From: JBPYCR01 sp051846935
GTDB lineage: Bacteria > Bacillota > Bacilli > Bacillales > Amphibacillaceae
DNA length: 64,000 nt
Direction of reading: 5' to 3'
Assembly (NCBI RefSeq): GCF_051846935.1
Contig: NZ_JBPYCS010000003.1
Location: 123,215 to 187,214 of the forward strand
Positions 1 through 8,180 of the stretch are shown here, in pieces. Below the pieces are notes generated by a model that saw only the letters and a list, made by a program, of their open reading frames with translations, did not search any database and was not told the origin of the DNA. Each line of letters starts with the position of its first letter. The first letter of the stretch is position 1. Both the position numbers and the translations under genes were made by a program.

Positions 1-2009
1 TTCTGTTGTTCAATACAATGATTAACGACGCGTTCAACTTCTTCATCTGATAGAAATGCGCCTTGTACACGAATTGGCTTTGATTTTCCTACAGGTATAT
101 AGAGCATATCCCCTCTGCCTAGTAATTTTTCCGCTCCTCCTGTATCAAGAATCGTTCGAGAATCTACTGCAGATGAAACACTAAAGGCAATTCTAGACGG
201 TATGTTTGCCTTAATGACACCTGTAATTACGTCTACGGAAGGACGTTGAGTAGCAATTATTAAATGAATCCCTGCTGCTCTCGCCATTTGAGCCAGACGG
301 GTAATGGAATCTTCTACATCATTTGAAGCTACCATCATTAAATCAGCGAGTTCATCTACTAATACGACGATAAAAGGCAAATTAGGCTGCTCTGTTTCAG
401 TGTCTTCATTATATCGTTTTATATATTCATTATAACCTTCTATATTTCTCGTACCTGTTTCTGAAAATAGTTCATAACGACGTTCCATTTCATTAACTAC
501 TTTTTTTAAAGCAACGGAAGCTTTTTTAGGGTCCGTCACTACAGGAGCTAGTAAATGAGGAATTCCATTATATACATTCAATTCTACTTTTTTCGGATCA
601 ATCATCATCATCTTTACTTCATGTGGTTTCGCCCGCATTAATATCGTCGTGATAATTCCATTAATACAGACACTTTTCCCGCTCCCAGTTGCACCAGCAA
701 TGAGTAAATGCGGCATTTTAGCTAGTTCACCTACGACTGCATCTCCAGAAATATCCCTTCCTAAAGCGAATAGCAACTTGGAGGGATGCTTTGTTGTTAC
801 GTCTAACACTTCACGTAATGAAACCATAGCAACATCTTTATTTGGCACTTCTATACCAACTGCTGACTTTCCCGGAATTGGCGCTTCAATTCGAATATCT
901 TGTGCAGCGAGGGCAAGAGCTAAATCATCATGCAAGCTTACAATTCTACTCACTTTTACCCCAGCATCTGGATAAACTTCATACTTTGTCACAGCTGGGC
1001 CGACATGGACTTTCGTAACTTTTGCTTTTACTCCGAAACTATGAAAAGTTTGTTCAAGTTTTCGTACGGTTGACTGAATTTGAGATTTTTCATGCTGCTG
1101 AGAGGTGTACGCTGGCTCTGCTAATAGTTTAAACGACGGTAAGTCATACTCGTAGTTTTCTGTTGCTGTCATTGGACTATTTTTCAACACTTCATCTAAA
1201 TCTTCTTGTTGATCTTGCTGTTGAGCATCTTTATCCACCGCTGGAGGGTTGTCCATTGATGTTGGTTCTGAAAATGCTACATCTGTAAAGTCCTGGATAA
1301 CAGGCTCAATTATTTCCTCTGGTTGAGCGATACGTTCACTCGACGTTTTTAGTTGTTCCTCTACCTCACGATCAATCTTTTTATTGTTTTGATACGTTTT
1401 CCACCGTTCTTTTAAATGATTATATGCTGATTTAAATTTCTGTATTATTTTTGCAAACAGATCACCTAAAGATAAATCGGTCGTAAAAATAAACCCGATA
1501 AGTATTGAAAACACCGCAACAATCTTTGCACCGCTTGCTGAAAATAAATAATACGTAAATGCAAAAAGGATTCCACCAATTATTCCACCGCCGAGCTGCA
1601 TACTTGTGCCTTGACCATTCATAAAGGCTAAAAAATGCTCCCACGTTGATCGAATTATGGATGTCTCCGCAGAAACTATTAGAAGACGTTCAAATATTTG
1701 TATATGTGTCAGCAATAAAACCCCAAAAAAGCTAATATAAAAACCGACCATCCTTTTGCTCAAGAAAGCTGGGACTTTTCGCTTTACTAATAATATAATT
1801 CCTGTCACTAATAGAAATAACGAGGCAGTAAAATACCAAATCCCTAAAAAGAAACGAAATAAATTTTCCAATCCTGTCGGTATGGCGCCGTCACTTATTG
1901 CGCTCGCTCCGCTTCCAAATATCGCTAAAAATATTAATAATAAACCAATAAGCTCGTACTTTAACTGCTTTTTAAGCCCTTTTTTTCTCTTTCTACGCTT
2001 CTTGGCCAT
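1..2009 (-). CDS. spoIIIE: DNA translocase SpoIIIE/FtsK, 3' end cut off by window edge
   Basis: This is a membrane-anchored, ATP-driven DNA pump that moves the chromosome into the forespore and clears DNA from septa. The reading frame is open from an ATG at 2009, preceded by GAGGTG, to the window edge, giving 669 codons; the family is about 790 residues, so the C-terminal DNA-reading gamma domain is missing. Seen in the translation: a Lys/Arg-rich N-terminus, four hydrophobic segments in the first 165 residues or so, a Gln/Glu-rich linker, Walker A GATGSGKS near residue 440, and Walker B VLVDELADLMM near residue 553. It follows ylzJ as in B. subtilis. Spore context favours SpoIIIE over SftA or FtsK. 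Identity is certain at family level. Confidence 0.97.
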   Translation of the reverse strand, partial: MAKKRRKRKKGLKKQLKYELIGLLLIFLAIFGSGASAISDGAIPTGLENLFRFFLGIWYFTASLFLLVTGIILLVKRKVPAFLSKRMVGFYISFFGVLLLTHIQIFERLLIVSAETSIIRSTWEHFLAFMNGQGTSMQLGGGIIGGILFAFTYYLFSASGAKIVAVFSILIGFIFTTDLSLGDLFAKIIQKFKSAYNHLKERWKTYQNNKKIDREVEEQLKTSSERIAQPEEIIEPVIQDFTDVAFSEPTSMDNPPAVDKDAQQQDQQEDLDEVLKNSPMTATENYEYDLPSFKLLAEPAYTSQQHEKSQIQSTVRKLEQTFHSFGVKAKVTKVHVGPAVTKYEVYPDAGVKVSRIVSLHDDLALALAAQDIRIEAPIPGKSAVGIEVPNKDVAMVSLREVLDVTTKHPSKLLFALGRDISGDAVVGELAKMPHLLIAGATGSGKSVCINGIITTILMRAKPHEVKMMMIDPKKVELNVYNGIPHLLAPVVTDPKKASVALKKVVNEMERRYELFSETGTRNIEGYNEYIKRYNEDTETEQPNLPFIVVLVDELADLMMVASNDVEDSITRLAQMARAAGIHLIIATQRPSVDVITGVIKANIPSRIAFSVSSAVDSRTILDTGGAEKLLGRGDMLYIPVGKSKPIRVQGAFLSDEEVERVVNHCIEQQ

Positions 2010-2044
2010 CGTATTCACCTCAATCATCTACTACTTAGATAGAA

Positions 2045-2085
2045 TATGTAAACCCTTGCCGTCTTAGGTGGCAAGGGTTTACATA
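2045..2085. repeat. Perfect 16-bp inverted repeat between ylzJ and spoIIIE
   Basis: Two 16-base arms (2045-2060 and 2070-2085) pair perfectly around a 9-base loop; the core reads CCCTTGCC/GGCAAGGG. It could end the tepA-ylzJ transcript, but neither strand has a run of T after the stem, so terminator function is unsure. The same core recurs in the polC downstream hairpin at 19215-19239. Confidence 0.6.
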
Positions 2086-2114
2086 ACGGGTTAATCTTCT
2101 TTTAGTATACCATA

Positions 2115-2342
2115 TTATTCTTTTTTACCAATATATTCTGTTGATAAAACAGACCCTGGTATATAACTTTCATTCAAAAAATCGTCGGGATCGGTAGATA
2201 ATAGTTGGATTACTTGATACGCGCCATCGCTATTTTTTTCAGCCAAAATAGTTTTGCCTTGATAAGTAAGACATTCCTGCTGACTTGATTCTGAATTGAC
2301 TGGAAATACATCTGTTTCACATAAGGGTGTATATAAAATCAT
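2115..2342 (-). CDS. ylzJ: YlzJ-like small protein
   Basis: A 75-residue acidic soluble protein of unknown function matching the YlzJ family, which is about 71 residues in B. subtilis. It lies between tepA and spoIIIE as in that species. Its ATG overlaps the tepA stop codon by four bases (ATGA), so the two are probably translationally coupled. It has no membrane segment or signal peptide, and no catalytic motif is visible. The call rests on position, size and the conserved N-terminal MILYTPL. Confidence 0.85.
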   Translation of the reverse strand: MILYTPLCETDVFPVNSESSQQECLTYQGKTILAEKNSDGAYQVIQLLSTDPDDFLNESYIPGSVLSTEYIGKKE

Positions 2343-3067
2343 TGGATCACCTGTTCTGTTTGTCCTTTTTGATTCGATATTAATTCATTCATTTTTTCCA
2401 TTGCTTCTTTAACGCCACCGACACGGTTAATTAAGCCATATTCTACCGCTTCTCTCCCAACGATATTTGTACCGATATCTCTTGTTAAGTTTCCTTTTGC
2501 AAACATTAGATCTTTGAATTGCTGCTCTTTTATATTGGAATGAGAAATAACGAAATTAATGACGCGATCCTGCATTTTATCCAAATATTCAAAGGTTTGC
2601 GGAACACCAATAACAAGTCCAGTTAACCGAACAGGATGAATAGTCATTGTTGCTGTAGGAGCAATAAACGAATAATCAGTAGCAACTGCGATCGGTACAC
2701 CTATTGAATGCCCGCCACCTAAGACAATTGACACAGTTGGTTTTGAAATCGAGGTGATCATTTCCGATAGCGCTAATCCTGCTTCTACGTCGCCCCCTAC
2801 TGTATTCAACAAAATAACAAGTCCTTCAATTTTAGGATTTTGTTCAATTGCTATTAGTTGAGGTAACAAATGTTCATACTTTGTCGTTTTATTTTGTGGT
2901 GGCAGCTGAATATGGCCTTCAATTTGTCCAATTATTGTTAGGACATGAATGTTTGATTCGGGCGCTTGTGGAATATTAGTTTGGCCCAATTGTTGGATCT
3001 TTTGTACGAGTGATGAGGAGTTTTTCTCTTCATCTTGCTCTTCCTTTTTATCGATATCCTTCTCCAT
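2339..3067 (-). CDS. tepA: ClpP-family protease-like protein TepA (YmfB)
   Basis: A 242-residue ClpP/crotonase-fold protein named translocation-enhancing protein in B. subtilis. Its cellular target is not settled; roles in secretion and in degrading small spore proteins have been proposed. The start is taken at 3067 because AGGGAG lies 9 bases upstream; the frame stays open further upstream but without a ribosome site. The N-terminal 40 residues are highly charged. The ClpP core has the nucleophile region GGGHSIG and a downstream IHP histidine. It is co-transcribed with ylzJ. The gene usually found just before it, rnjB, is absent here. Confidence 0.92.
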   Translation of the reverse strand: MEKDIDKKEEQDEEKNSSSLVQKIQQLGQTNIPQAPESNIHVLTIIGQIEGHIQLPPQNKTTKYEHLLPQLIAIEQNPKIEGLVILLNTVGGDVEAGLALSEMITSISKPTVSIVLGGGHSIGVPIAVATDYSFIAPTATMTIHPVRLTGLVIGVPQTFEYLDKMQDRVINFVISHSNIKEQQFKDLMFAKGNLTRDIGTNIVGREAVEYGLINRVGGVKEAMEKMNELISNQKGQTEQVIQ

Positions 3068-3149
3068 ATAGACACACTCCCTTAGAAATTCACTTTCTTT
3101 AAGGATAGTATGAACTATGAAACGGTTATACATGCAAAAATAGATGAAA

Positions 3150-3185
3150 AGCAAAAAACATCGGCGATTACCGATGTTTTTTGCT
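3150..3185 (-). terminator. Terminator after dapA
   Basis: A perfect 15-bp stem with a 6-base loop (3150-3164 and 3171-3185) contains A6/T6 runs, so it can act in either direction. It separates dapA (ending 3272) from tepA (starting 3067) and implies a separate promoter for tepA-ylzJ-spoIIIE. Confidence 0.8.
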
Positions 3186-3271
3186 ATTAAACAGCTTTTT
3201 CATTTTTGTGATCTAACGTGCTTTTATTTAATTTAATACAAATAAATTGATTGTGTACCGATTTAATATAC

Positions 3272-4162
3272 TTACGTTTTACTATTAGTACGTAATTTCG
3301 TTTCTAATAGCAGACGTAAATTCATCGTCTCTTCATTAGATAGGCTTACTAACGGAAGGCGTACACCACCTGCATTAATTCCTTTCCACAGCAATGCTTT
3401 TTTTAGAGGGGCGGGCGATGGTGCTTGAAATAAGCCTCTCATTATTGGTAATAGGGAACGATGTAAGGCTGCTGCCTTTTGAACGTTACCTGATTTATAA
3501 AATTGAACCATTTCATTCATTTCATTACCTATTATATGAGAAGCAACAGAAACGACTCCATCAGCTCCAATAGACATCATTGGAATAGTCATGCCATCAT
3601 CTCCACTGTATACGGTAAAGCCATCGTTCTTTTGCTCAATTATATCAGCAACTTGCTCTAGATTCCCGCTCGCTTCTTTTGTAGAAACAATATTTTTTAC
3701 GAAACTTAAGCGGATGGTTGTTTCTGCCTCAATATTTACTGAACAACGCCCTGGATTATTATAAAGCATAATTGGCAATGACGTTTCACTTGCAATTGTT
3801 GTGAAATGTTTATAAAGCCCTTCTTGATTAGGCTTATTATAATATGGTGTTACGAGCATTATACCGTCAACACCTGCTTCTTCCGCTTTTTTTGTGAGAG
3901 AAACCGTTGATTTTGTACTATTACAGCCTGTTCCAGCAAGGACTGGCACACGATTGTTTACAACTGAAACAACGTGGTGCATAAGTTCTATTTTTTCATC
4001 AAAAGACAAGGTTGCTGATTCGCCTGTTGTACCAGCGATTACCAATCCATCCGTTCCATTAGCAAGCAAATAGTCAACTAATCTGGCTGTTTCGTTTAAA
4101 TCAATCTTTTCATCTTTACCAAAAGGGGTCACCATTGCGGTTATTACATTACCAAAGTTCAT
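3272..4162 (-). CDS. dapA: 4-hydroxy-tetrahydrodipicolinate synthase
   Basis: Condenses pyruvate with aspartate semialdehyde in the lysine/diaminopimelate pathway, feeding cell-wall and dipicolinate synthesis. The 296-residue TIM-barrel protein shows GTTGES (substrate-binding Thr pair, near residue 44), YNNPGR with the catalytic Tyr (near 134) and the Schiff-base Lys in STKEASG (near 162). The start ATG has GGGTGA upstream. It lies downstream of asd with a 105-bp gap; in B. subtilis dapG (aspartokinase I) sits between the two and is missing here. Confidence 0.97.
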   Translation of the reverse strand: MNFGNVITAMVTPFGKDEKIDLNETARLVDYLLANGTDGLVIAGTTGESATLSFDEKIELMHHVVSVVNNRVPVLAGTGCNSTKSTVSLTKKAEEAGVDGIMLVTPYYNKPNQEGLYKHFTTIASETSLPIMLYNNPGRCSVNIEAETTIRLSFVKNIVSTKEASGNLEQVADIIEQKNDGFTVYSGDDGMTIPMMSIGADGVVSVASHIIGNEMNEMVQFYKSGNVQKAAALHRSLLPIMRGLFQAPSPAPLKKALLWKGINAGGVRLPLVSLSNEETMNLRLLLETKLRTNSKT

Positions 4163-4267
4163 TTATTTCACCCTTGTTTTAGTACTCATCGAGTGAGTAA
4201 AGTTAGAATCAAAAGATTTTATAAAACTTTTTCTTGTTGTTAAGTGGACACATAAGCTAATAAATAA

Positions 4268-5323
4268 TTATCGTTCATTTAATAGCTGATTTTTTACAAG
4301 TGATTGTGCAATTTGTACGGTGTTCCATGCTGCTCCTTTAACTAAATTATCCGATACAATCCATAAATGAAATCCTTTTTCATGATCCAAGTCTTTCCTT
4401 ATTCTACCGACAAATACTTCCTTTTTATTAGCTGCACTTAGCGGCGTCGGATATGTTTGTGTTTTTGGGTCGTCCTCCAAAATAACACTTTGCCCATTTT
4501 GCAACGCATTTGATACATCGGCAACAGTAGCTCCGGTTTTTTCCGTTTCGATATAGACGCTTTCAGCATGAGATGTAAATACAGGTAAACGGACACACGT
4601 TGCCGCTACTGGCAAGTTAGATATATGCATTATTTTTTTCGTTTCATTAATCATTTTCATTTCTTCAGCTGTATAACCATTATCTTCGAATACATCTATT
4701 TGTGGCAACGCATTAAATGCGATCGGGAAATGTCTTTTATCTGATCCAGCTGGCAAAATAGCCGCCGTCATTTCTTCTCCATTTAAATATTGCTTTGTTT
4801 GCTGTACAAGTTCTTCCTGAGCTTCTAAACCTGCACCGGATACCGCTTGGTACGTTGATACAATTACTCTTGATAAACCAAATGCTTCTTTAATAGGCTG
4901 AAGTGCTACGACCATTTGAATCGTAGAACAATTTGGGTTTGCAATAACCCCTTTATGATTTTCTAAATCTTTTTCGTTTACCTCAGGCACGACAAGCGGA
5001 ACTGTTTCATCCATTCGAAATGCACTCGTATTATCAATAACTACTGCACCACGCTTTACTGCTTCTGGTACGAGTTGTTTAGATACAGAGCCACCTGCGG
5101 AGAAGAATGCAATATTAATTCCAGAAAAACTCTCAGGAGATGCTTCCTCGACAACGAGCTCTTTATCTTTAAATTTAATTTTCTTTCCTGCCGATCGAGC
5201 AGATGACAATACTTTTACTTCATCTACCGGAAAGTCCACCTCTTCGAGATATTGTATAATTTTTTGGCCTACTGCTCCTGTTGCTCCAACTACTGCTACA
5301 TTCCACTGCTTTTCTTTTACCAT
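4268..5323 (-). CDS. asd: Aspartate-semialdehyde dehydrogenase
   Basis: NADPH-dependent reduction of aspartyl phosphate to aspartate semialdehyde, the branch point to lysine, diaminopimelate, threonine and methionine. The 351-residue product has the nucleotide-binding GATGAVGQ at the N-terminus and the catalytic Cys in NPNCST (near residue 131). The ATG at 5323 is chosen because the protein family begins here; GGGAGGAG lies 11 bases upstream. The frame continues seven codons further to a weaker start. It follows spoVFB by about 70 bp, probably in one transcript. Confidence 0.96.
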   Translation of the reverse strand: MVKEKQWNVAVVGATGAVGQKIIQYLEEVDFPVDEVKVLSSARSAGKKIKFKDKELVVEEASPESFSGINIAFFSAGGSVSKQLVPEAVKRGAVVIDNTSAFRMDETVPLVVPEVNEKDLENHKGVIANPNCSTIQMVVALQPIKEAFGLSRVIVSTYQAVSGAGLEAQEELVQQTKQYLNGEEMTAAILPAGSDKRHFPIAFNALPQIDVFEDNGYTAEEMKMINETKKIMHISNLPVAATCVRLPVFTSHAESVYIETEKTGATVADVSNALQNGQSVILEDDPKTQTYPTPLSAANKKEVFVGRIRKDLDHEKGFHLWIVSDNLVKGAAWNTVQIAQSLVKNQLLNER

Positions 5324-5394
5324 GTGTACAAATACTCCTCCCACTTACGTGAAGTTACTATTTTTCGATATAATAATATTATTTTAGCATATAT

Positions 5395-5985
5395 TTAGTC
5401 GGAATGCGGAACAATAACTGGTTGGATTTGTTTAAATTTTAGTGCATATTCTATTGTTTCTGTCAACTTATTCATTTTTGCAACGAGGGAAGTTGGTTTT
5501 TTGTAAGGATCATCCTGTCCATATGGAATAAAGAAGACGTTTTTAGTAGCCATCAAACGCATTAGATTAACTCCATTTAAACCTAATGCATCATTTGTTG
5601 AAATACCAAGTACAATTGGATTTTGATTGCGCAGTGTAGCTTTTGCGGCCATTAATACAGGGGAATCCGTTAAAGCGTTGGCAAATTTACTTAAAGAATT
5701 ACCTGTCATTGGAGCAATTACCATACAATCTAGAGGGTGTTTAGGCCCGAGTGGTTCAGCTTCTGGTATAGTAGATAGTACACGTCTTCCAGTAATATCT
5801 TCAATTTTTTTAATGTGCTCTTCTGCTTCGCCAAACTTCGTATTTGTAGTACGAACGGTATTTGACACAATTGGAATAACCTCAGCCTTTTCATTCATTA
5901 ATTTTTCTAATTGAGGATATACAAGATCATACGTACAATGTGATCCTGTTAATCCAAAGCCGATTCGCTTTCCTTTCAGCTTCAT
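5395..5985 (-). CDS. spoVFB: Dipicolinate synthase subunit B
   Basis: The flavoprotein-fold B subunit of dipicolinate synthase makes pyridine-2,6-dicarboxylate in the mother cell for loading into spores. The 196 residues match the family length of about 200, with the N-terminal GFGLTGSHCT and a central APMTGNS motif. In B. subtilis it is the second gene of the spoVFA-spoVFB operon and both subunits are needed; here no spoVFA precedes it. The 619 bp upstream hold repeats and a terminator instead. A sigma-K-like promoter lies just upstream, which would preserve mother-cell timing. Confidence 0.95.
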   Translation of the reverse strand: MKLKGKRIGFGLTGSHCTYDLVYPQLEKLMNEKAEVIPIVSNTVRTTNTKFGEAEEHIKKIEDITGRRVLSTIPEAEPLGPKHPLDCMVIAPMTGNSLSKFANALTDSPVLMAAKATLRNQNPIVLGISTNDALGLNGVNLMRLMATKNVFFIPYGQDDPYKKPTSLVAKMNKLTETIEYALKFKQIQPVIVPHSD

Positions 5986-6033
5986 TCTATCCTACCTCTC
6001 ATTCATTGTTCTTTCTAGCTGTCATTTCTTATA

Positions 6034-6060
6034 TAGTTTATGTGCTTTTTTTCTAGAAGT
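6034..6060 (-). promoter_or_regulatory. Candidate sigma-K promoter for spoVFB
   Basis: On the minus strand an AC dinucleotide (6059-6060) lies 16 bases before CATAAACTA (6034-6042), matching the sigma-K pattern AC-N16/17-CATANNNTA. It sits 49 bases upstream of the spoVFB start. The spoVF operon of B. subtilis is under sigma-K, which supports the call. It is a motif match only. Confidence 0.5.
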
Positions 6061-6157
6061 GATTAAAAAAAACAAAAGGTGTAGGACGAACGCCACTTTA
6101 AAAGATGTACTATTATAACACGAACAACATCTTAAATTCTTTCATCAACGAAATTGA

Positions 6158-6188
6158 GATTGAGTCACGTATTTGTGGGTGTTATTTT
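6158..6188. repeat. 31-bp repeat, copy 1
   Basis: These 31 bases are identical to 19371-19401, next to the polC stop codon. The core is GAGTCACGTATTTGTGGG. It contains no gene and no obvious hairpin. It lies in the gap where spoVFA would be expected. Confidence 0.85.
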
Positions 6189-6252
6189 AAGAAGTTAAAA
6201 AACCTCTCTTTGTATTCGTTAATTTTAGTATTGATTCCTACCGACCGCAGTA

Positions 6253-6393
6253 GATATACACGAAGACTCCAGCGGGAATAGCAAGCGTCTGAAGACCCCG
6301 CAGGAAGTCGTTTTCTTCCGAGGAGGCTGAAGCCGTGCCCGCGGAAAGCATCCACCTGCAGGGAAAATCAACGGTGTTATTCATGTGTATATC
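6253..6393. repeat. MITE-like GC-rich intergenic element
   Basis: A 141-bp element is bounded by 9-base inverted repeats, GATATACAC at 6253-6261 and GTGTATATC at 6385-6393, extended by GAA/TTC inside. The interior is far richer in G+C than the flanks and includes GAGGAGGCTGAAGCC and GCCCGCGGAAAGC. It has no reading frame of note. Its character resembles the dispersed non-coding repeats common between genes in Bacillaceae (from memory, not searched). Confidence 0.6.
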
Positions 6394-6485
6394 GTTCGAA
6401 GTAAAATTGATCACATATTATCTAGTTAGATTCGTGCATCTGTTCCCCCACAAACATGTTACTCATACCGAAATGGATGAAGCGC

Positions 6486-6535
6486 AATAAAAATGTCAGG
6501 TCGTTTCATCCTAATTTACAGATGAACAACCTGAC
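6486..6535 (-). terminator. Terminator after ymxH
   Basis: A long hairpin has arms GTCAGGT (6495-6501) and ACCTGAC (6529-6535) plus an inner GTTTCATC/GATGAAC pairing. On the minus strand it is followed by ATTTTTATT. It closes the transcript coming from ylxY-mlpA-ymxH and isolates spoVFB from it. Confidence 0.75.
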
Positions 6536-6604
6536 TCTTTGTCATGTTTATATATTTCACAAATATTGGTATTACTTTCTACCTGGACCACTCGTAAAAA
6601 GAGC

Positions 6605-6838
6605 TTATTCCATCTCGATTAAAATCATATCTTCCCCTACTTTTTTAATTGCATTCCACTTAATTTTAGCTTCTTCTCCTTCTTTCTTTAAGCCGAACCA
6701 TTTATAGTTAGGAATGATAAATGCATTTATTTTACCAGTTTGTACATCAATTTCTAAATCGGTTTGACCAAGTATTCCTAATCGAGAACCGTGGTTAATG
6801 CTGACAATTTCCTTCCCACTCATTTCTTTATATCGCAT
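6605..6838 (-). CDS. ymxH: YlmC/YmxH family PRC-barrel sporulation protein
   Basis: A 77-residue protein of the YlmC/YmxH family, a small PRC-barrel fold often found near sporulation genes; molecular function is unknown. Seen features are KEIVSINHGSRLG near the N-terminus and the IPNYKWFGL turn in the middle. It is slightly shorter than B. subtilis YmxH (about 85). It follows mlpA as in B. subtilis and is followed by a strong terminator, whereas the usual next gene would be spoVFA. Confidence 0.88.
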   Translation of the reverse strand: MRYKEMSGKEIVSINHGSRLGILGQTDLEIDVQTGKINAFIIPNYKWFGLKKEGEEAKIKWNAIKKVGEDMILIEME

Positions 6839-6899
6839 TTTATTCCCCCACCCATTCGACGTTGTTACAAATTATATGCAAAGGTGGATTCTTCTATGC

Positions 6900-8113
6900 T
6901 TAAGAAACAGGAATTACTAAAGAAGAAGCAGGTGCTTGCTTGAATACACGTTCAATAACAGAACGAACCGATGTTTGGTCAATTGAATCTATTTGATCGA
7001 TAACGTCATCCATCGTTCGATGTTGGTTTAATAACAATTCGTTTTTCGCATTTCTGCTCATACGACTGCTCGTGCTTTCCAAGCTTAACATCATATTCCC
7101 TTTTAATTGCTCTTTACTGTTTATTAATTCTTTGTCCGTTATCCCCTTTTCAATAAGCTCATCGACAATTTGATTGATAGAACTTTGTAAAAAGCTTAAT
7201 TGCTCTTTACCAGTTCCCGCATAAATAGTTAACAAGCCATTATCCAAAAAAGCAGTATGATAGGAGAACACCGCATAGGCAAGACCATGTTTTTCACGAA
7301 CTTCCTGAAATAATCTCGAGCTCATGCTTCCGCCCAATACATTATTCATCAATACGAGACTATATATTTCATCATCATGAATAGACAAGCCGTTATAACC
7401 TAGACATAAATGCGCTTGTTCTGTATCTTTATTCCGCTCCATATGTTTTGTTAAAAATACGGGTGGATGGATTGAATCGGTGCTCTTGTTTGAAATTGGT
7501 CAAATGCGGTTTCAATTTGTTTAATAAAGGATTCTTCTACATTACCAGCAACCGATACTACAACATTTTTGGGAACATAGTGCTTATCCATGTATTGGAT
7601 AAGCGATTGTTGCGTGAAGCTATTAATTTGTTTTTCTGTCCCGAGTATTGGATAAGATAATGCATGATCTCCGAAGGATGCTTGTGCAAGCAAGTCATGA
7701 ACAAGCTCATCCGGTGTATCTTCATACATCTTTACCTCTTCTAACACTACTTTTTTCTCTTTTTCTAGCTCGTCTTCATGAAAAGTAGAATGAAAAAACA
7801 TATCTGTTAAAACTTCAAGTGCAAACGCTTTATGTGAATCAAGCACTTTTGCATAAATACAAGTAAACTCCTTTGAGGTAAAAGCGTTTACTTGCCCGCC
7901 AATAGAGTCAAATGCTTCAGCTATTTCTTGGGCAGTTCGTTTGTTTGTACCTTTAAAAAACATGTGCTCTAAAAAATGAGAAATGCCATTAATTTCATCT
8001 GTTTCATTCCTTGATCCTGTTAATATCCATATCCCTATCGTTACGGAACGGACGTTTGGCATCTTTTCTAAAATAACTCTTAAACCGTTTTGACAAGTAT
8101 GCTTGGTGACCAT
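6900..8113 (-). pseudogene. mlpA: M16-family zinc peptidase MlpA (YmxG), frame-shifted
   Basis: Two adjacent frames, 7451-8113 (220 residues) and 6900-7442 (180 residues), together give a normal M16 peptidase of about 409 residues. The first half carries the inverted zinc motif HFLEH (near residue 48) and EEVKMYED; the second begins before DTEQAHLCLGYNG and includes NVLGGSMSSRLFQ. The frame moves by -1 around 7451-7470, at CCGTATTTTTAACA, where the first frame hits TAA. A single-base loss, a sequencing error or slippage on the T5 run would all explain it. GTAGGAGG precedes the ATG at 8113. The family is associated with processing peptidases; the B. subtilis protein has been linked to protease expression. 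Confidence 0.85.
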
Positions 8114-8180
8114 TGAATATCCTCCTACTTTGAAAGCAAAAATGTTTTAAGCTCGACTATTTACGCGTCTTATTATCTTA

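Noticed and set aside
649..975. A plus-strand frame of 108 codons
   Set aside because: It lies wholly inside the spoIIIE motor domain on the opposite strand and has no ribosome site or family features.
4163..6000. Lysine riboswitch for asd or dapA
   Set aside because: The upstream gaps are too short (about 70-105 bp) and lack the expected structured aptamer.
6456..6707. Plus-strand frame of 83 codons near ymxH
   Set aside because: It crosses a terminator hairpin and the antisense of ymxH.
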